A DNA stretch of 64,000 nt, from NCBI RefSeq assembly GCF_000002985.6, contig NC_003284.9, positions 1,860,001-1,924,000 of the forward strand. Reading direction: 5' to 3'. A model generated the notes under the pieces. It saw nothing but the letters and a program-made list of their open reading frames with translations, searched no databases and had not been told where the DNA came from. The position numbers were made by a program, and so were the translations under genes. Source of the stretch: Caenorhabditis elegans (Eukaryota; Nematoda; Chromadorea; Rhabditida; Rhabditidae). Below, piece by piece: positions 24,101-35,115 of the stretch. Every line of letters starts with the position of its first letter. Positions within the stretch are counted from its first letter, which is position 1.

Positions 24101-27100
24101 AGCTAATGTACTTTGATTGGCATATTCTGGTATATATGACTATGCTGACCGGTTTTATGAAATAAAAAAGAATGACTCCATATGATTTTCCCATACTTCT
24201 GAATTTTTGAAAAAATCAGCTTTTATATATTTTTATCAATTAAAAAAAAAAACTTCCGTACAAGCTAATATACTCTGTTTAGCATTTGCTGGTATTTTTG
24301 ACTGTGCTGACCAGTTTTATGAAATAAAAAAGAATGACTCCATATGATTTTCCCATACTTTTGAATTTTTGAAAAAATCAGCTTTTATATATTTTTATCA
24401 ATTAAAAAAAAATACTTCTGTACAAGCTAATATACTCTGTTTAGCATTTGCTGGTATTTTTGACTATGCTGACCAGTTTTATGAAATAAAAAGAATGACT
24501 CCATATGATTTTCCCATACTTCTGAATTTTTGAAAAAATCAGCTTTTATATATTTTTATCAATTTTAAAAAAAATGACTTCCGTACAAGCTAATGTACTT
24601 TGATTGGCATATTCTGGTATATATGACTATGCTGAACAGTTTTATGAAATAAAAAAGAATGATTCCATATGATTTTCCCATACTTTTGAATTTTTGAAAA
24701 AATCAGCTTTTATATATTTTTATCAATTAAAAAAAATACTTCCGTACCAGCTATTATACTTTGATTGGCATATTCTGGTATATATGACTATGCTGACCAG
24801 TTTTATGAAATAAAAAAGAATGACTCCATATGATTTTCCCATACTTTTGAATTTCTGAAAAAATCAGCTTTTATATATTTTTATCAATTTAAAAAAAATA
24901 CTTCCGTACAAGCTATTATACTTTGATTGGCTTATTCTGGTGTTTTTGACTATGCTGACAAGTTTTATGAAATAAAAAAGAATGACTCCATATGATTTTC
25001 CCATACTTCTGAATTTTTGAAAAAATCAGCTTTTATATATTTTTATCAATTTTTAAAAAAATGACTTCCGTACAAGCTAATGTACTTTGAAAAAGAATGA
25101 CTCCATATGATTTTCCCATACTTCTGAATTTTTGAAAAAATCAGCTTTTATATATTTTTATCAATTTTTAAAAAAATGACTTCCGTACAAGCTAATGTAC
25201 TTTGATTGGCATATTCTGGTATATATGACTATGCTGACCAGTTTTATGAAATAAAAAAGAATGACTCCATATGATTTTCCCATACTTCTGAATTTTTGAA
25301 AAAATCAGCTTTTATATATTTTTATCAATTTTTAAAAAAATGACTTCCGTACAAGCTAATGTACTTTGATTGGCATATTCTGGTATATATGACTATGCTG
25401 ACCAGTTTTATGAAATAAAAAAGAATGACTCCATATGGTTTTCCCATACTTTTGAATTTCTGAAAAAATCAGCTTTTATATATTTTTATCAATTTAAAAA
25501 AAATACTTCCGTACAAGCTATTATACTTTGATTGGCTTATTCTGGTGTTTTTGACTATGCTGACCAGTTTTATGAAATAAAAAAGAATGACTCCATATGA
25601 TTTTCCCATACTTCTGAATTTTTGAAAAAATCAGCTTTTATATATTTTTATCAATTAAAAAAAAAAACTTCCGTACAAGCAAATATACTCTGTTTAGCAT
25701 TTGCTGGTATTTTTGACTGTGCTGACCAGTTTTATGAAATAAAAAAGAATGACTCCATATGATTTTCCCATACTTTTGAATTTTTGAAAAAATCAGCTTT
25801 TATATATTTTTATCAATTAAAAAAAAAATACTCCCGTACAAGCTAATATACTCTGTTTAGCATTTGCTGGTATTTTTGACTATGCTGAACAGTTTTATGA
25901 AATAAAAAAGAATGACTCCATATGATTTTCCCATACTTTTGAATTTTTGAAAAAATCAGCTTTTATATATTTTTATCAATTAAAAAAAAAATACTCCCGT
26001 ACAAGCTAATATACTCTGTTTAGCATTTGCTGGTATTTTTGACTATGCTGAACAGTTTTATGAAATAAAAAAGAATGACTCCATATGATTTTCCCATACT
26101 TTTGAATTTTTGAAAAAATCAGCTTTTATATATTTTTATCAATTAAAAAAAAAATACTTCCGTACACGCTAATATACTCTGTTTAGCATTTGCTGGTATT
26201 TTTGACTATGCTGCAAAGTTTTATGAAATAAAAAAGAATGACTCCATATGATTTTCCCACACTTCTTAATTTTTGAAAAAATCAGCTTTTATATATTTTT
26301 ATCAATTTAAAAAAAAATGACTTCCGTACAAGCTAATGTACTTTGATTGGCATATTCTGGTATATATGACTATGCTGACCAGTTTTATGAAATAAAAAAG
26401 AATGACTCCATATGATTTTCCCATACTTTTGAATTTTTGAAAAAATCAGCTTTTATATATTTTTATCAATTAAAAAAAAAATACTTCCGTACACGCTAAT
26501 ACACTCTGTTTAGCATTTGCTGGTATTTTTGACTATGCTGAACAGTTTTATGAAATAAAAAAGAATGATTCCATATGATTTTCCCATACTTTTGAATTTT
26601 TGAAAAAATCAGCTTTTATATATTTTTATCAATTAAAAAAAATACTTCCGTACCAGCTATTATACTTTGATTGGCATATTCTGGTATTTTTGACTATGCT
26701 GAACAGTTTTATGAAATAAAAAAGAATGATTCCATATGATTTTCCCATACTTTTGAATTTTTGAAAAAATCAGCTTTTATATATTTTTATCAATTAAAAA
26801 AAAAATACTTCCGTACCAGCTATTATACTTTGATTGGCATATTCTGGTATTTTTGACTATGCTGAACAGTTTTATGAAATAAAAAAGAATGATTCCATAT
26901 GATTTTCCCATACTTTTGAATTTTTGAAAAAATCAGCTTTTATATATTTTTATCAATTAAAAAAAAAATACTTCCGTACCAGCTATTATACTTTGATTGG
27001 CATATTCTGGTATTTTTGACTATGCTGAACAGTTTTATGAAATAAAAAAGAATGATCCCATATGATTTTCCCATACTTTTGAATTTTTGAAAAAATCAGC

Positions 27101-28290
27101 TTTTATATATTTTTATCAATTAAAAAAAAATACTTCCGTACAAGCTAATGTACTTTGATTGGCATATTCTGGTATATATGACTATGCTGACCAGTTTTAT
27201 GAAATAAAAAAGAATGACTCCATATGATTTTCCCATACTTTTGAATTTTTGAAAAAATCAGCTTTTATATATTTTTATCAATTAAAAAAAAATACTTCCG
27301 TACAAGCTAATATACTCTGTTTGGCATTTTCTAGTCATTTTGACCATGCTGAACAGTTTTATAAAATTTAAAAAAAAGCGCTCCTTTTGATTTTTCCGTA
27401 CTTTTGAATTTTTGAAAAAATAACTGCTTTTGCTTAATTTCTATATTTTTTAAAATTATTCTTCCGGTCGAGCTAGAACACTTTGATTGGTATTTTCAGG
27501 TATATTTGACTATACTGAACAGTTTTATAAAATAAAAAAGAATGACTCCATATGATTTTCCCATACTTCTGAATTTTTGAAAAAATCAGCTTTTATATAT
27601 TTTTATCAATTTAAAAAAAAATGACTTCCGTACAAGCTAATGTACTTTGATTGGCATATTCTGGTATATATGACTATGCTGACCAGTTTTATGAAATAAA
27701 AAAGAATGACTCCATATGATTTTCCCATACTTTTGAATTTTTGAAAAAATCAGCTTTTATATATTTTTATCAATTAAAAAAAAATTACTTCCGTACAAGC
27801 TATTATACTTTGATTGGCATATTCTGGTATTTTTGACTACGCTGAACAGTTTTATGAAATAAAAAAGAATGACTCCATATGATTTTCCCATACTTTTGAA
27901 TTTTTGAAAAAATCAGCTTTTATATATTTTTTTCAATTAAAAAAAAATACTTCCGTACAAGCTAATATACTCTGTTTGGCATTTTCTAGTCATTTTGACC
28001 ATGCTGAACAGTTTTATAAAATTTAAAAAAAAGCGCTCCTTTTGATTTTTCCGTACTTTTGAATTTTTGAAAAAATAACTGCTTTTGCTTAATTTCTATA
28101 TTTTTTAAAATTATTCTTCCGGTCGAGCTAGAACACTTTGATTGGTATTTTCAGGTATATTTGACTATACTGAACAGTTTTATAAAATAAAAAAGAAACG
28201 CTTCATATAATTTTGTCGTCCTTTTGACCATAGCTTTTGAGTAAATTTTGCAATTTTTTAAAATTAACTACCGTACAAGCTTTTTTTTTT
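21180..28290. repeat. 163-bp satellite array
   Basis: About 31 head-to-tail copies between 22325 and 27360, with diverged copies on both sides. The unit contains GACTCCATATGATTTTCCCA, GAAAAAATCAGCTTTTATAT, CTTCCGTACAAGCTAAT and GACTATGCTGACCAGTTTTA. The distance between consecutive GACTCCATATG motifs is 163 (for example 25914 to 26077). Variant types alternate (CTTTGATTGGCATATTCTGG versus CTCTGTTTAGCATTTGCTGG). Two divergent CTTCCGGTCGAGCTAG-type units near 27360-27520 and 28010-28190, separated by the same 650-bp context, show a higher-order duplication. Confidence 0.92.
21855..22325 (-). mobile_element. 5'-truncated non-LTR retrotransposon (LINE) fragment
   Basis: Read on the minus strand from about 22310, the translation contains LFGVASLEPRRKAIDRK followed by FVSKLLAHKVDMDI and, further on in another frame, RRHFFTNRVLSS. 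This SLExRR / FFTNRV pair is typical of the region after the reverse-transcriptase domain in CR1/jockey-like LINEs. Stops and a frameshift show it is dead. The 3' end (minus sense) is AT-rich TTAATAAATTAA near 21865. It interrupts the satellite, so it inserted after the array formed. Confidence 0.6.
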
Positions 28291-28529
28291 ATTTATTGGC
28301 AGCTTAACTAAAACTAGATTTCTATTAAAATGTGTAACGGTGAGTATCAACTTTTGTGTTTATATTATTTTCAGACATCAATGAATAAATTCGTAGAGTT
28401 TCAAAAAGAAAACTGGGAAGAGAGCAAGAACCGTAGGTTTCTTCCAGAATCTTAAGTTGTGTGAAAAGTTTCTGTTACAGCAAAACAACTTTATCATCCA
28501 GAATTTGTTATTCATCCCTTAGCTAGTAT

Positions 28530-29240
28530 TATATGTTCAATCTCGTGCCTGCTCATGCCGTTTCTATGACAACATCGCCCGCCGCCCCTCTACATATAAG
28601 CTCTTCTAGAGAGCCCGCCGGACACCTTCTGCTCTGTTTCTATGCCCAGGGCGGCAAAATGATAAACCGAGACATGAGGAGAAAAGATTAGAATAGTGCT
28701 CGGGGCAGGAACACACAAAGATTTAATCAGTTTATTAAAAGAATCGAAAATGAAGAGGGGCTAGGTCCTCAGAGACTCGCAGCTCAACATAGTCGGGCTC
28801 AAGAAATAGCACGTGAATTATGAGAGCCGACGGGACAAGCAATCTTAAACCAGTGAACGTCACAGCGAGATATTCAGAAAAAAGAGAGATATGGGAAATC
28901 TCTATTAATCCATTATACCCCTGTTACCAAGGCTACCGAAAATAGTGAAAACAACTCAGACAACAGTAGGAAAACGAGTGTTATGAAGATAATGTGGAGG
29001 GGAAAACGGTTAGTAGGACTGTTTAAACACGAAAAATTGACATTGCACATGAAAAGTGATGAGATAAGGTGAGAATATAGAAATAAAGCACACGCCCCCG
29101 AGAATTCTTATAAAAAGGCTGACACCTGTGTTAGAATCATTCGCTATTCTTGGGCTCCTACGGAATGGAGCCCTCGCTGCTTTTTTATAATTTTTTTAAT
29201 TTTTTCTAATTATTCAAGGAAGATTTGACGGTGTTTGAAA
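28530..29240 (+). mobile_element. Possible solo LTR
   Basis: A sharp change to higher-GC sequence next to the satellite. Near the right end is TATAAAAAGG (29110-29119) and about 35 bases later a hairpin GGGCTCCTACGGAATGGAGCCC, then T-rich sequence and AATAAA at about 29241. TATA box, hairpin and poly-A signal in this order resemble the U3-R-U5 of a Caenorhabditis LTR element. A similar GCTCCTACGG hairpin occurs in the retroelement at 63.7 kb. The ends are uncertain and no flanking duplication was identified. Confidence 0.35.
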
Positions 29241-29368
29241 ATAAACTGGGTGAGATCTTCTTTTTTTTTAACAGTGAGAAGGTTTAAAAGCATAAGTTTG
29301 ATTTTAACTACTCTAGGAGAATTTGAATAGACCAATACACCCTATCATATTTTTTAAATTGTAGTCTG

Positions 29369-29530
29369 CACGTGGTGTCAGAGTGTCCGATTTCGGATTG
29401 ATCTACGTAGATCTAGAGAAATTGCGGGAGTTGAGAGTTGTGAACTGATTTCGCAACGTGATGACGTCATATTTTTTGGAAAAAACATTTCCGTATTTTT
29501 TGTAGATAAAACCGTGATGGGACAGCTTGA
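29369..29530. repeat. CACGTGGTGTCAG palindromic element, copy 4
   Basis: Left arm intact. The right end is truncated after GATGGGACAGCTTG; the centre has GATGACGTCAT. Confidence 0.7.
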
Positions 29531-30178
29531 AGAGTACAAAAATGTCTGAAAATTTCCAAAAAAAATTAGAGAGAATTTCGGCAACCTGTGTACAACTTGA
29601 AAAATTTTTGGGAGGACTGAGAAAATTTTAAAAAATACCGGAAATTTTCAGAAGCTTCTGGAAAGTTATTGATTTTTTTAAAACAAAATTTGGAAAATGC
29701 CAAAACAAAAAAAGGAAATTTCGAGAAAATCTAAATTTATTGTTGACAAATGGTGGAAAGTTCTGAAAAAAAATTTTCGGGAAGGTTTTGTAGAACTATT
29801 GAAAGATTTGACAGTCTATTCCTATATGGTAAATCAATTTTTTGAAATAAAAATAAATGTAGATACATAGAAATTTTTTGCTTAGTTTGAGAATAACAGT
29901 TGCATTTTTTGAAATTCTTGAAAAATATTTTTAAAAAACTGGTTGAAAGTTGGCATTTGCCGAAAAAATTCCTTCGACAAATGTCAAGTTTCAGGTGGTT
30001 TTGAAACGTTTTTCAAGTGTCCCAATAAAACTAAATTTTATATTCAAACTAGTAAAATATGGCTCTATATTTTTACAGTTATTTTCATTTCACAAAAGCG
30101 AGTTATACGAACCCTAATCTAAATGTTATATATCGCGTTTAAAAATCTTATCCAAATTATTATAGTTACTCGTGCTCC
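29531..30178. other. Intergenic, nothing recognised
   Basis: AT-rich with homopolymer runs and scattered GAAAATTTT motifs; no frame or splice structure worth reporting. Confidence 0.5.
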
Positions 30179-30519
30179 GTGCTTTCGCTATGCAACATAC
30201 CAATCTCAGTCCTGATGATGGCTCTCATTGCGACTTCAATGGCAACAGCCAATGCTCTTAGGTGCTACCAAAACCATCTTCAGCCAAAAAGCGCTACCAA
30301 CAACATGGTTTTGGTCTCAGTCAAGGTCGGGGGACGAGATGTAATTGCCGGCAGTGAACAAAGGCTGTAAAAAATGGAGGTAAGGCAGACAACAAGTTAC
30401 TTGATTTCCAATTCAAATTACATTGATTTTCAGAAGATCTCTACGACAAACAGCCTGATCTGTTCTACGAAGCTTTCATCTGCTACTGCAGCAAAGACGT
30501 TGTTGAAGTGATTTTTTAA
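30179..30519 (+). pseudogene. Degenerate copy of the secreted CYQ/CN cysteine-rich family
   Basis: Exons about 30179-30379 and 30434-30519 with GTAAGG/TTTTCAG boundaries at the same place as the intact paralogue (36854-37301). The first exon aligns from a GTG at the paralogue's ATG position through a hydrophobic signal-like stretch to LRCYQNH. The second aligns as DLYDK...FICYCS. Both exons need a one-base frame correction (just before the first donor and early in exon 2), and the CN terminus is lost. AATAAA lies at about 30535. Start-codon loss plus two frameshifts indicate a pseudogene. The in-frame ATG at 30215 could still make a 51-aa peptide with an N-terminal hydrophobic stretch. Confidence 0.6.
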
Positions 30520-31440
30520 ATTGGTTTTGATAGAATAAAATAATTAAAATATCGATTACCTGAAGTCACCAAAAAAATTTAAAAAAATTAAAATTGGAAA
30601 CAAGATTGTGGGGCAGCCCAAAAGAAAATAGATGGTTTGTGGGGTTTGAAATCAAGGCTGAAAAACAGGAAATCGGGTTGAAGGACACATGTAAACTTGT
30701 ACAATAACTCGAGCTGGATTATTCAATTGATCGTGATTTTATAAGTTTAACATCGGACATGATCTTGTTGCACAGGTTGGAGCTACGATGTTTTCAGAAT
30801 AGTGTCCCATTTTAACGTGAAGCTCAAATTTGGCCAACTTGTCGGTGTCGCAAGTTCTCATAAAATTTTCCAAATAGTAACACAAATGTTTACAAAAAAT
30901 TTGCTCGAATGGGTTCTCGTGGCAATTTTGAAACGGTCATATTCTCACTGAGAAACATCGTAAAGTTCTGAAAATTTCTGTGTGGAGACTGTTTACCACG
31001 CACTTTCTTGTGTACACATTTTCAAGTATATTTTTTGATTTTCGAGTAACGTTAACGTTAACACTTGTCACACATAATTGGTTTGCCACTGAAAGTAGTA
31101 TGATTTTAAATGAAATAGAAATGGTTTTGCAATCGCAAATGGCTGAAAACCAAACATTTATTTGAACCTATATGTTACAATGGACAGCTTAGAAAAATCG
31201 AAAAATTAACGATCACCAACGATAAAAACAAGGCGATTTAAGATTTGGATTGAAGTCCCAAATTTTAAAGTGCAAACAATTTTAAATTTTTTTTGCGGAA
31301 TAAAACTCGGCTTAAAATTCTGCTCCTAGAAATATATGCTTTACTCATTTTAAATGCCCTCTTCCCAACACAAATTGCACTGATTTACACCACTGGCGCG
31401 TTGCCATGGCGACATACCAACACCAATGATAACTCTGATA
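30520..31440. other. Intergenic, nothing recognised
   Basis: AT-rich sequence without coding or repeat structure that I can name. Confidence 0.5.
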
Positions 31441-31445
31441 AGCGT

Positions 31446-31516
31446 GGCGGCGTGGCCAAGTGGTAAAGCACTGGGCTTAAAAACCAAGTATCCGGGGTTC
31501 GACCCCCGGTGCCGGA
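31446..31516 (+). tRNA. tRNA-like sequence, irregular (Leu-TAA-like loop)
   Basis: Good A-box-like (GTGGCCAAGTGGTAAAGCA) and B-box-like (GGGGTTCGACCCCCGG) segments. The anticodon arm is CTGG...CCAAG with loop CTTAAAA(A), suggesting anticodon TAA, but the stem is imperfect. There is no long variable arm as Leu would need, and the T arm forms 6 bp with a 6-nt loop. The acceptor pairs only partly (CGGC with GCCG). Likely a tRNA pseudogene or a noncanonical nematode tRNA. Confidence 0.4.
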
Positions 31517-32186
31517 TTTAAACACTTCTGAGTTGCTCACATGCTCAGAAGAACAAGGTTCGGAAAATTAGTGATCATTTGATGTGCTGAACTCCAAAGA
31601 GTCAAAACTGAGTTGGTGATCGTACATTTTTGGTTTTTTTTTTAGTTTTCCGTTGAGGTTCTTCTCTTTTTTCTTTCATATTTCATTCCTTTCCCCTATC
31701 CTGCCCTATTTTACTTCCAGTTTTATGTTTTATCAAAAAGTTCATTGCAGAAAAAATAATATTTAGAAAGACAACAAAGAGTAGCAAGGATCTTTTATCA
31801 TTGAACAGCCCGCCGAAAATGTGATTTGTCTTGTTTTAGAGTTAGCAATATATTTCGAAATAGTTTTTTTTAGAGAAGATCAAGATTTCTGAGCAAGAAA
31901 AACAAACAGATAAGGGGTGTGCGTCGTTTACAATGCGGCGAATTTGATAAATTGGCCGAGCTCGACAAACACGGAAGAAAAATCTGAGACTTTTTGATGC
32001 TGTTTGGAGTAGGGCTGGCGAGAGAGCAACCAATGCGACCTGGGCAACCTGCGACCGATGGGTCTCATCGCAGTTATCGGCTAATTCAACTTTGTAAATT
32101 TTGAATAAGCGTAGCTCAAAAAATTTTCCAACCAAAACATATGTTTATAAAAATTTCACTTCTAAATTTTCAGAAACTCTCCTCAA
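31517..32186. other. Intergenic upstream of the F-box gene
   Basis: T-rich after the tRNA-like unit. The 97-codon minus-strand frame at 31842-32135 lacks a signal, motifs or splice context and is not called. A tttcag acceptor at 32168-32173 lies 13 bases before the F-box ATG. Confidence 0.5.
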
Positions 32187-33272
32187 ATGTCAATCAACTA
32201 TTCGAAAATGCAAGTGAAAAGCCTGTTTCAACCATCATTGCTTGATATGAGCCTGGATGTTGCTGACTTTGTTTTCGAAAAGATGGAACCCAAGGATCTG
32301 TAAGTTTTTTATGTTTTTTGTTTTTAATTTATAGAAACTATACTCAAAATGAAAAAAACTGCGTGGCGTGTACTGTAGAAAACCTAATATTTAGGCCCCA
32401 CCTTTCCACTCACGGAGAAAAGGCAAAAATTTTGACTCCAACCAATATCAGGCCGCCGACATCTCACGGGTTCCGCGCTCCGCTGCGTTTAAATTGTTGT
32501 GGGCGTGGCGAGCTGTCTCCGCCCGCTGCGAGTTAAACATAGCGGCGCGCTGAACTCGTTAGATGTCGCCGGCCTGATATTGGTTGGGGTCCCGAATTTT
32601 GCCTTTTCTCCGTGAGTAGACGAGAAAAAGGCGGGGCCTAAATATTAGGTTTTCTGCAGTATACGCCACGCAGTTTTTTTATTTTGCGTGCAGACTTTTG
32701 GAACACTTGAAAAAATAACAGTTTTAAAAGTACGAGAGTTCTGAAACACTGTAGAAATCTGTGAAATACTGAAAAAACTTGAAGAATTATCAAAAAATTT
32801 GAAAAAAAAATGTTGCAGACTGACGACTAGAAAAGTATGCCGAGGCTTCAGGACAGCCGTTGATCACTTCGGTGTTCGTTTCGATACAATTATTTTTAAA
32901 TTGTATGATAATTGCATCAAAATGATTTTGGACGAAGAGTGTATCAGATATTTGGATGCACACAGTGGTGGAGCGACTGTGGCTCACAGAGAACAAAAGA
33001 TTGTATTAGAAAGTGGAAACTTTGTGGAAATTGCACTCAACGACTTGAAGATGGCATTGAAAAATGTATCAAGCTTGAATATTTTTAACAAAACAGAAGA
33101 AAGAGACGACATGATGGTCACATCTTTTTTGGGCTATTTGGAATCAGAAAAGTGTATTTACGTAAAACAAATTCACTTTGAGGTATTCTCATTTGGCGGT
33201 CGTTTGAATTGTGGAGGATTCAGTCTTGATCCGGGAGCTTGTACCCAGCGTTTTCGAAGTCCTCGATGGTGA
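32187..33272 (+). CDS. FBXA-type F-box protein, C-terminally truncated chimera
   Basis: Exons 32187-32299 and 32819-33272 join in phase 2 into 188 aa. Residues about 14-60 form an F-box (LLDMSLDVADFVFEKMEP followed by DLLTTRKVCRGFR), the type that binds the SKP1-like adaptor of SCF ubiquitin ligases. The following region, up to KQIHFEVFSFG, is the start of the FTH/DUF38 substrate-recognition domain usual in nematode FBXA proteins (about 300 aa in full). After about residue 162 homology stops: the last 20-odd residues are read antisense through the last exon of the cysteine-rich gene copy at 33220-33655. The gene was therefore cut by the duplication event. An SL-type acceptor precedes the ATG. 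May be expressed but should lack a complete FTH domain; could be counted as a pseudogene. Confidence 0.7.
32352..32682. mobile_element. MITE-like inverted-repeat element in the F-box intron
   Basis: Ends AAAAAACTGCGTGGCGT and ACGCCACGCAGTTTTTTT are complementary, followed inward by AAAACCTAATATTTAGGCCC and its complement and by AAAGGCAAAAATTTTG-type arms. About 110 bp per arm around a GC-rich centre (CCGCGCTCCGCTGCG) that is itself palindromic. No ORF. It fills most of the 519-bp intron. Confidence 0.75.
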
Positions 33273-33655
33273 TTGGGGAGTTGCAAAGCGGCTGTGAACA
33301 ATAGCAGATGTAGGTGTCCGCAAAGTGGACTGAGCGGGTAGCGTCCAACATGGTGCGCTGAAAAAATGCCAATTATTATTAGTATACCGTAGCTGTTTTA
33401 TCTTGCCTCATTTCTCTGGCATGTTCCGTCGGCGAGGACGAGCTCTTGTCTTCTCTTTGCATTGAAGGCGACGTTCGCGATTCCACCAAACGTGGCAATT
33501 CGATCGCTGGGGACGAACATTGCCATACATGAGAGTTGATTGTGGATAACTCTGGCTTACGGGGTACCAGGGTTTTGCACGTAGCAGTCGATAGCTTCCG
33601 AAATGGTGACGATGCTGCACAAGAGCAGGAAGATAGCGTACTTCGAGGAGAACAT
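33220..33655 (-). pseudogene. Secreted cysteine-rich paralogue with one nonsense codon
   Basis: Exon 1 33407-33655 and exon 2 33220-33357 match the intact gene at 36854-37301 along the whole length, including the signal peptide (about residues 1-21), the CYVQN start, SCMAMF, DGTC, TYICYCSQPLCN and the FENAGYKLPDQD end. Codon 33 (33557-33559) is TAA where the paralogue has AAA (Lys). The splice donor is GCAAGA instead of GTAAGT; GC-AG introns can function. No other damage. The 3' exon lies antisense inside the end of the F-box gene. Upstream sequence to about 33900 is also shared with the intact copy, including a TATA-like box (GTATAAAC on the minus strand). Confidence 0.7.
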
Positions 33656-33779
33656 TTTTTGGAGTACACAAGGAGCAGCTTTTCAAAAAGTATTACGAAC
33701 CAACTAAGTTTGACCGCAGTTTATACACAACCTCAAATCCCGCCCCATTTCTCACCGACATTCTGAAATTTTAGCTCCG

Positions 33780-34190
33780 CCCTTTTCCACTCGTGGGTGG
33801 AGTCTTGAAACAACCCTTCGGCAGGGTAAGAGCCACGCCCTTGAGGTCACAAGTTGGGAGGAGCTCTGAAACTAAAGCGTCCAAAATAGATTTGTGAAGC
33901 TGAGCCACGCCCCCGGATGTGAATCATAAAGAGCAAAAAATCAAAGCGCTAATAAAAACAATCGGATAAGCAATTCTCAAAACATTCATAGATAATTTGA
34001 AATTCTAACCAGGACTGGAAATTTGGATAAAAATGAAAAAAGTTGGTTAAAAATTTGGTCAAGTGGGAGAAAACCACTTTTTTCAATTACGTTTTTGCCG
34101 AATATTATTGATTTTTTGAACATAAATCATGCGGCCACTCAATTCGACTCAACTTTTTCATATTAAAAAAATATTGAAAATTAGTGCGCC
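33780..34190. other. Duplicated upstream region, otherwise AT-rich
   Basis: 33720-33910 matches 37350-37550 (CAAATCCCGCCCCATT, GAAACTAAAGCGTCCAAAAT), so it is part of the cysteine-rich gene duplication. The rest shows no feature. Confidence 0.6.
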
Positions 34191-35115
34191 AAGTGGTCAC
34201 GTTTTAAGCTAATTGGTAACACACTATGACAAATAACTGGTAGGCTTCAAAAGTACCTTATTTAACAAAATAATGTTAACAGCATGTAAAATATGGCCGC
34301 CGCAACATCAAAAAGTTGACAAAATTGAAGGTTTTAGCTAAAACTTTTTTGAAATTTTGAACCGCCATAATAATTTTTCAGGAATCTCATTGCAAACATT
34401 GTTTATTTAGGCGCACTTTGATTGAATTTGTATTATCAAAAAACCCCGAACCGTTAATCCATCTTTTACCTTGGCGTTTGAGAATCTGGCATTTATTTAC
34501 ACCAATTTACATACTCTGGATAAAATTTTTTCCATAGATGTTTAGTCTTTACAACATTTTCAGAAACGTTGTTATTTAGCGAATCTTCAGATTACTCATT
34601 GTAGTTGTTTTGCTATAATTACTCAAAATGTTAGTCAGAAGAGATTGCCGCTTAGAATTCTCCTACCAAGTTCGAACAACATTTAAGAACTCTGTTTGTC
34701 CTAGGTAATTGGGCATGTGTTGTACATAATTACTGAAAATGTCATTCTGAAACTGAATGTCCGAAGAAAATGTTTCGCTAAATTTTCTTCGATCACAGTT
34801 CGGCACCACACATCTTCTTCTGAATATCATGTACATCAATATCAGCATTTTCTTCTGACCGTTTAGTCTTCCGAATCACTGAGTTTCAGATAAATTTGAG
34901 TTAGGATGTAAACAAAAAGACCAAATCAGGAGATCAGGAAAACATATCAAACGTGCATAAGTTAAATCTGAAACACCTACTGATGTTATAATCCATTCTG
35001 TCATGAACCATGCACAAATGAAATTTTTTTATGAATAATGGCAAAATGAATAACAACGCGATTATCCTAATAATGTCAAATATAAGTTTCCGGATTAAAA
35101 GCCAAGTTGAGTCAA
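34190..35115. repeat. About 900-bp repeat, inverted partner at 39280-40150
   Basis: Shares with 39280-40150, in opposite orientation, blocks such as AAAAAGACCAAATCAGGAGA, GATGTACATGACATTCAGAA (complement here), TTTAGCTAAA and ACTGGTAGGCTTCAAAAGTA. Diverged by indels and substitutions. A shorter third piece lies at 42440-42700. No ORF with recognisable homology. Confidence 0.65.

Noticed and set aside
21200..28280. Possible CRISPR array because of regular 163-bp spacing
   Set aside because: Units are contiguous satellite monomers without unique spacers, in a eukaryotic genome.
31842..32135. 97-codon minus-strand frame
   Set aside because: No motif, no signal peptide, no splice sites or poly-A signal; ordinary chance frame.
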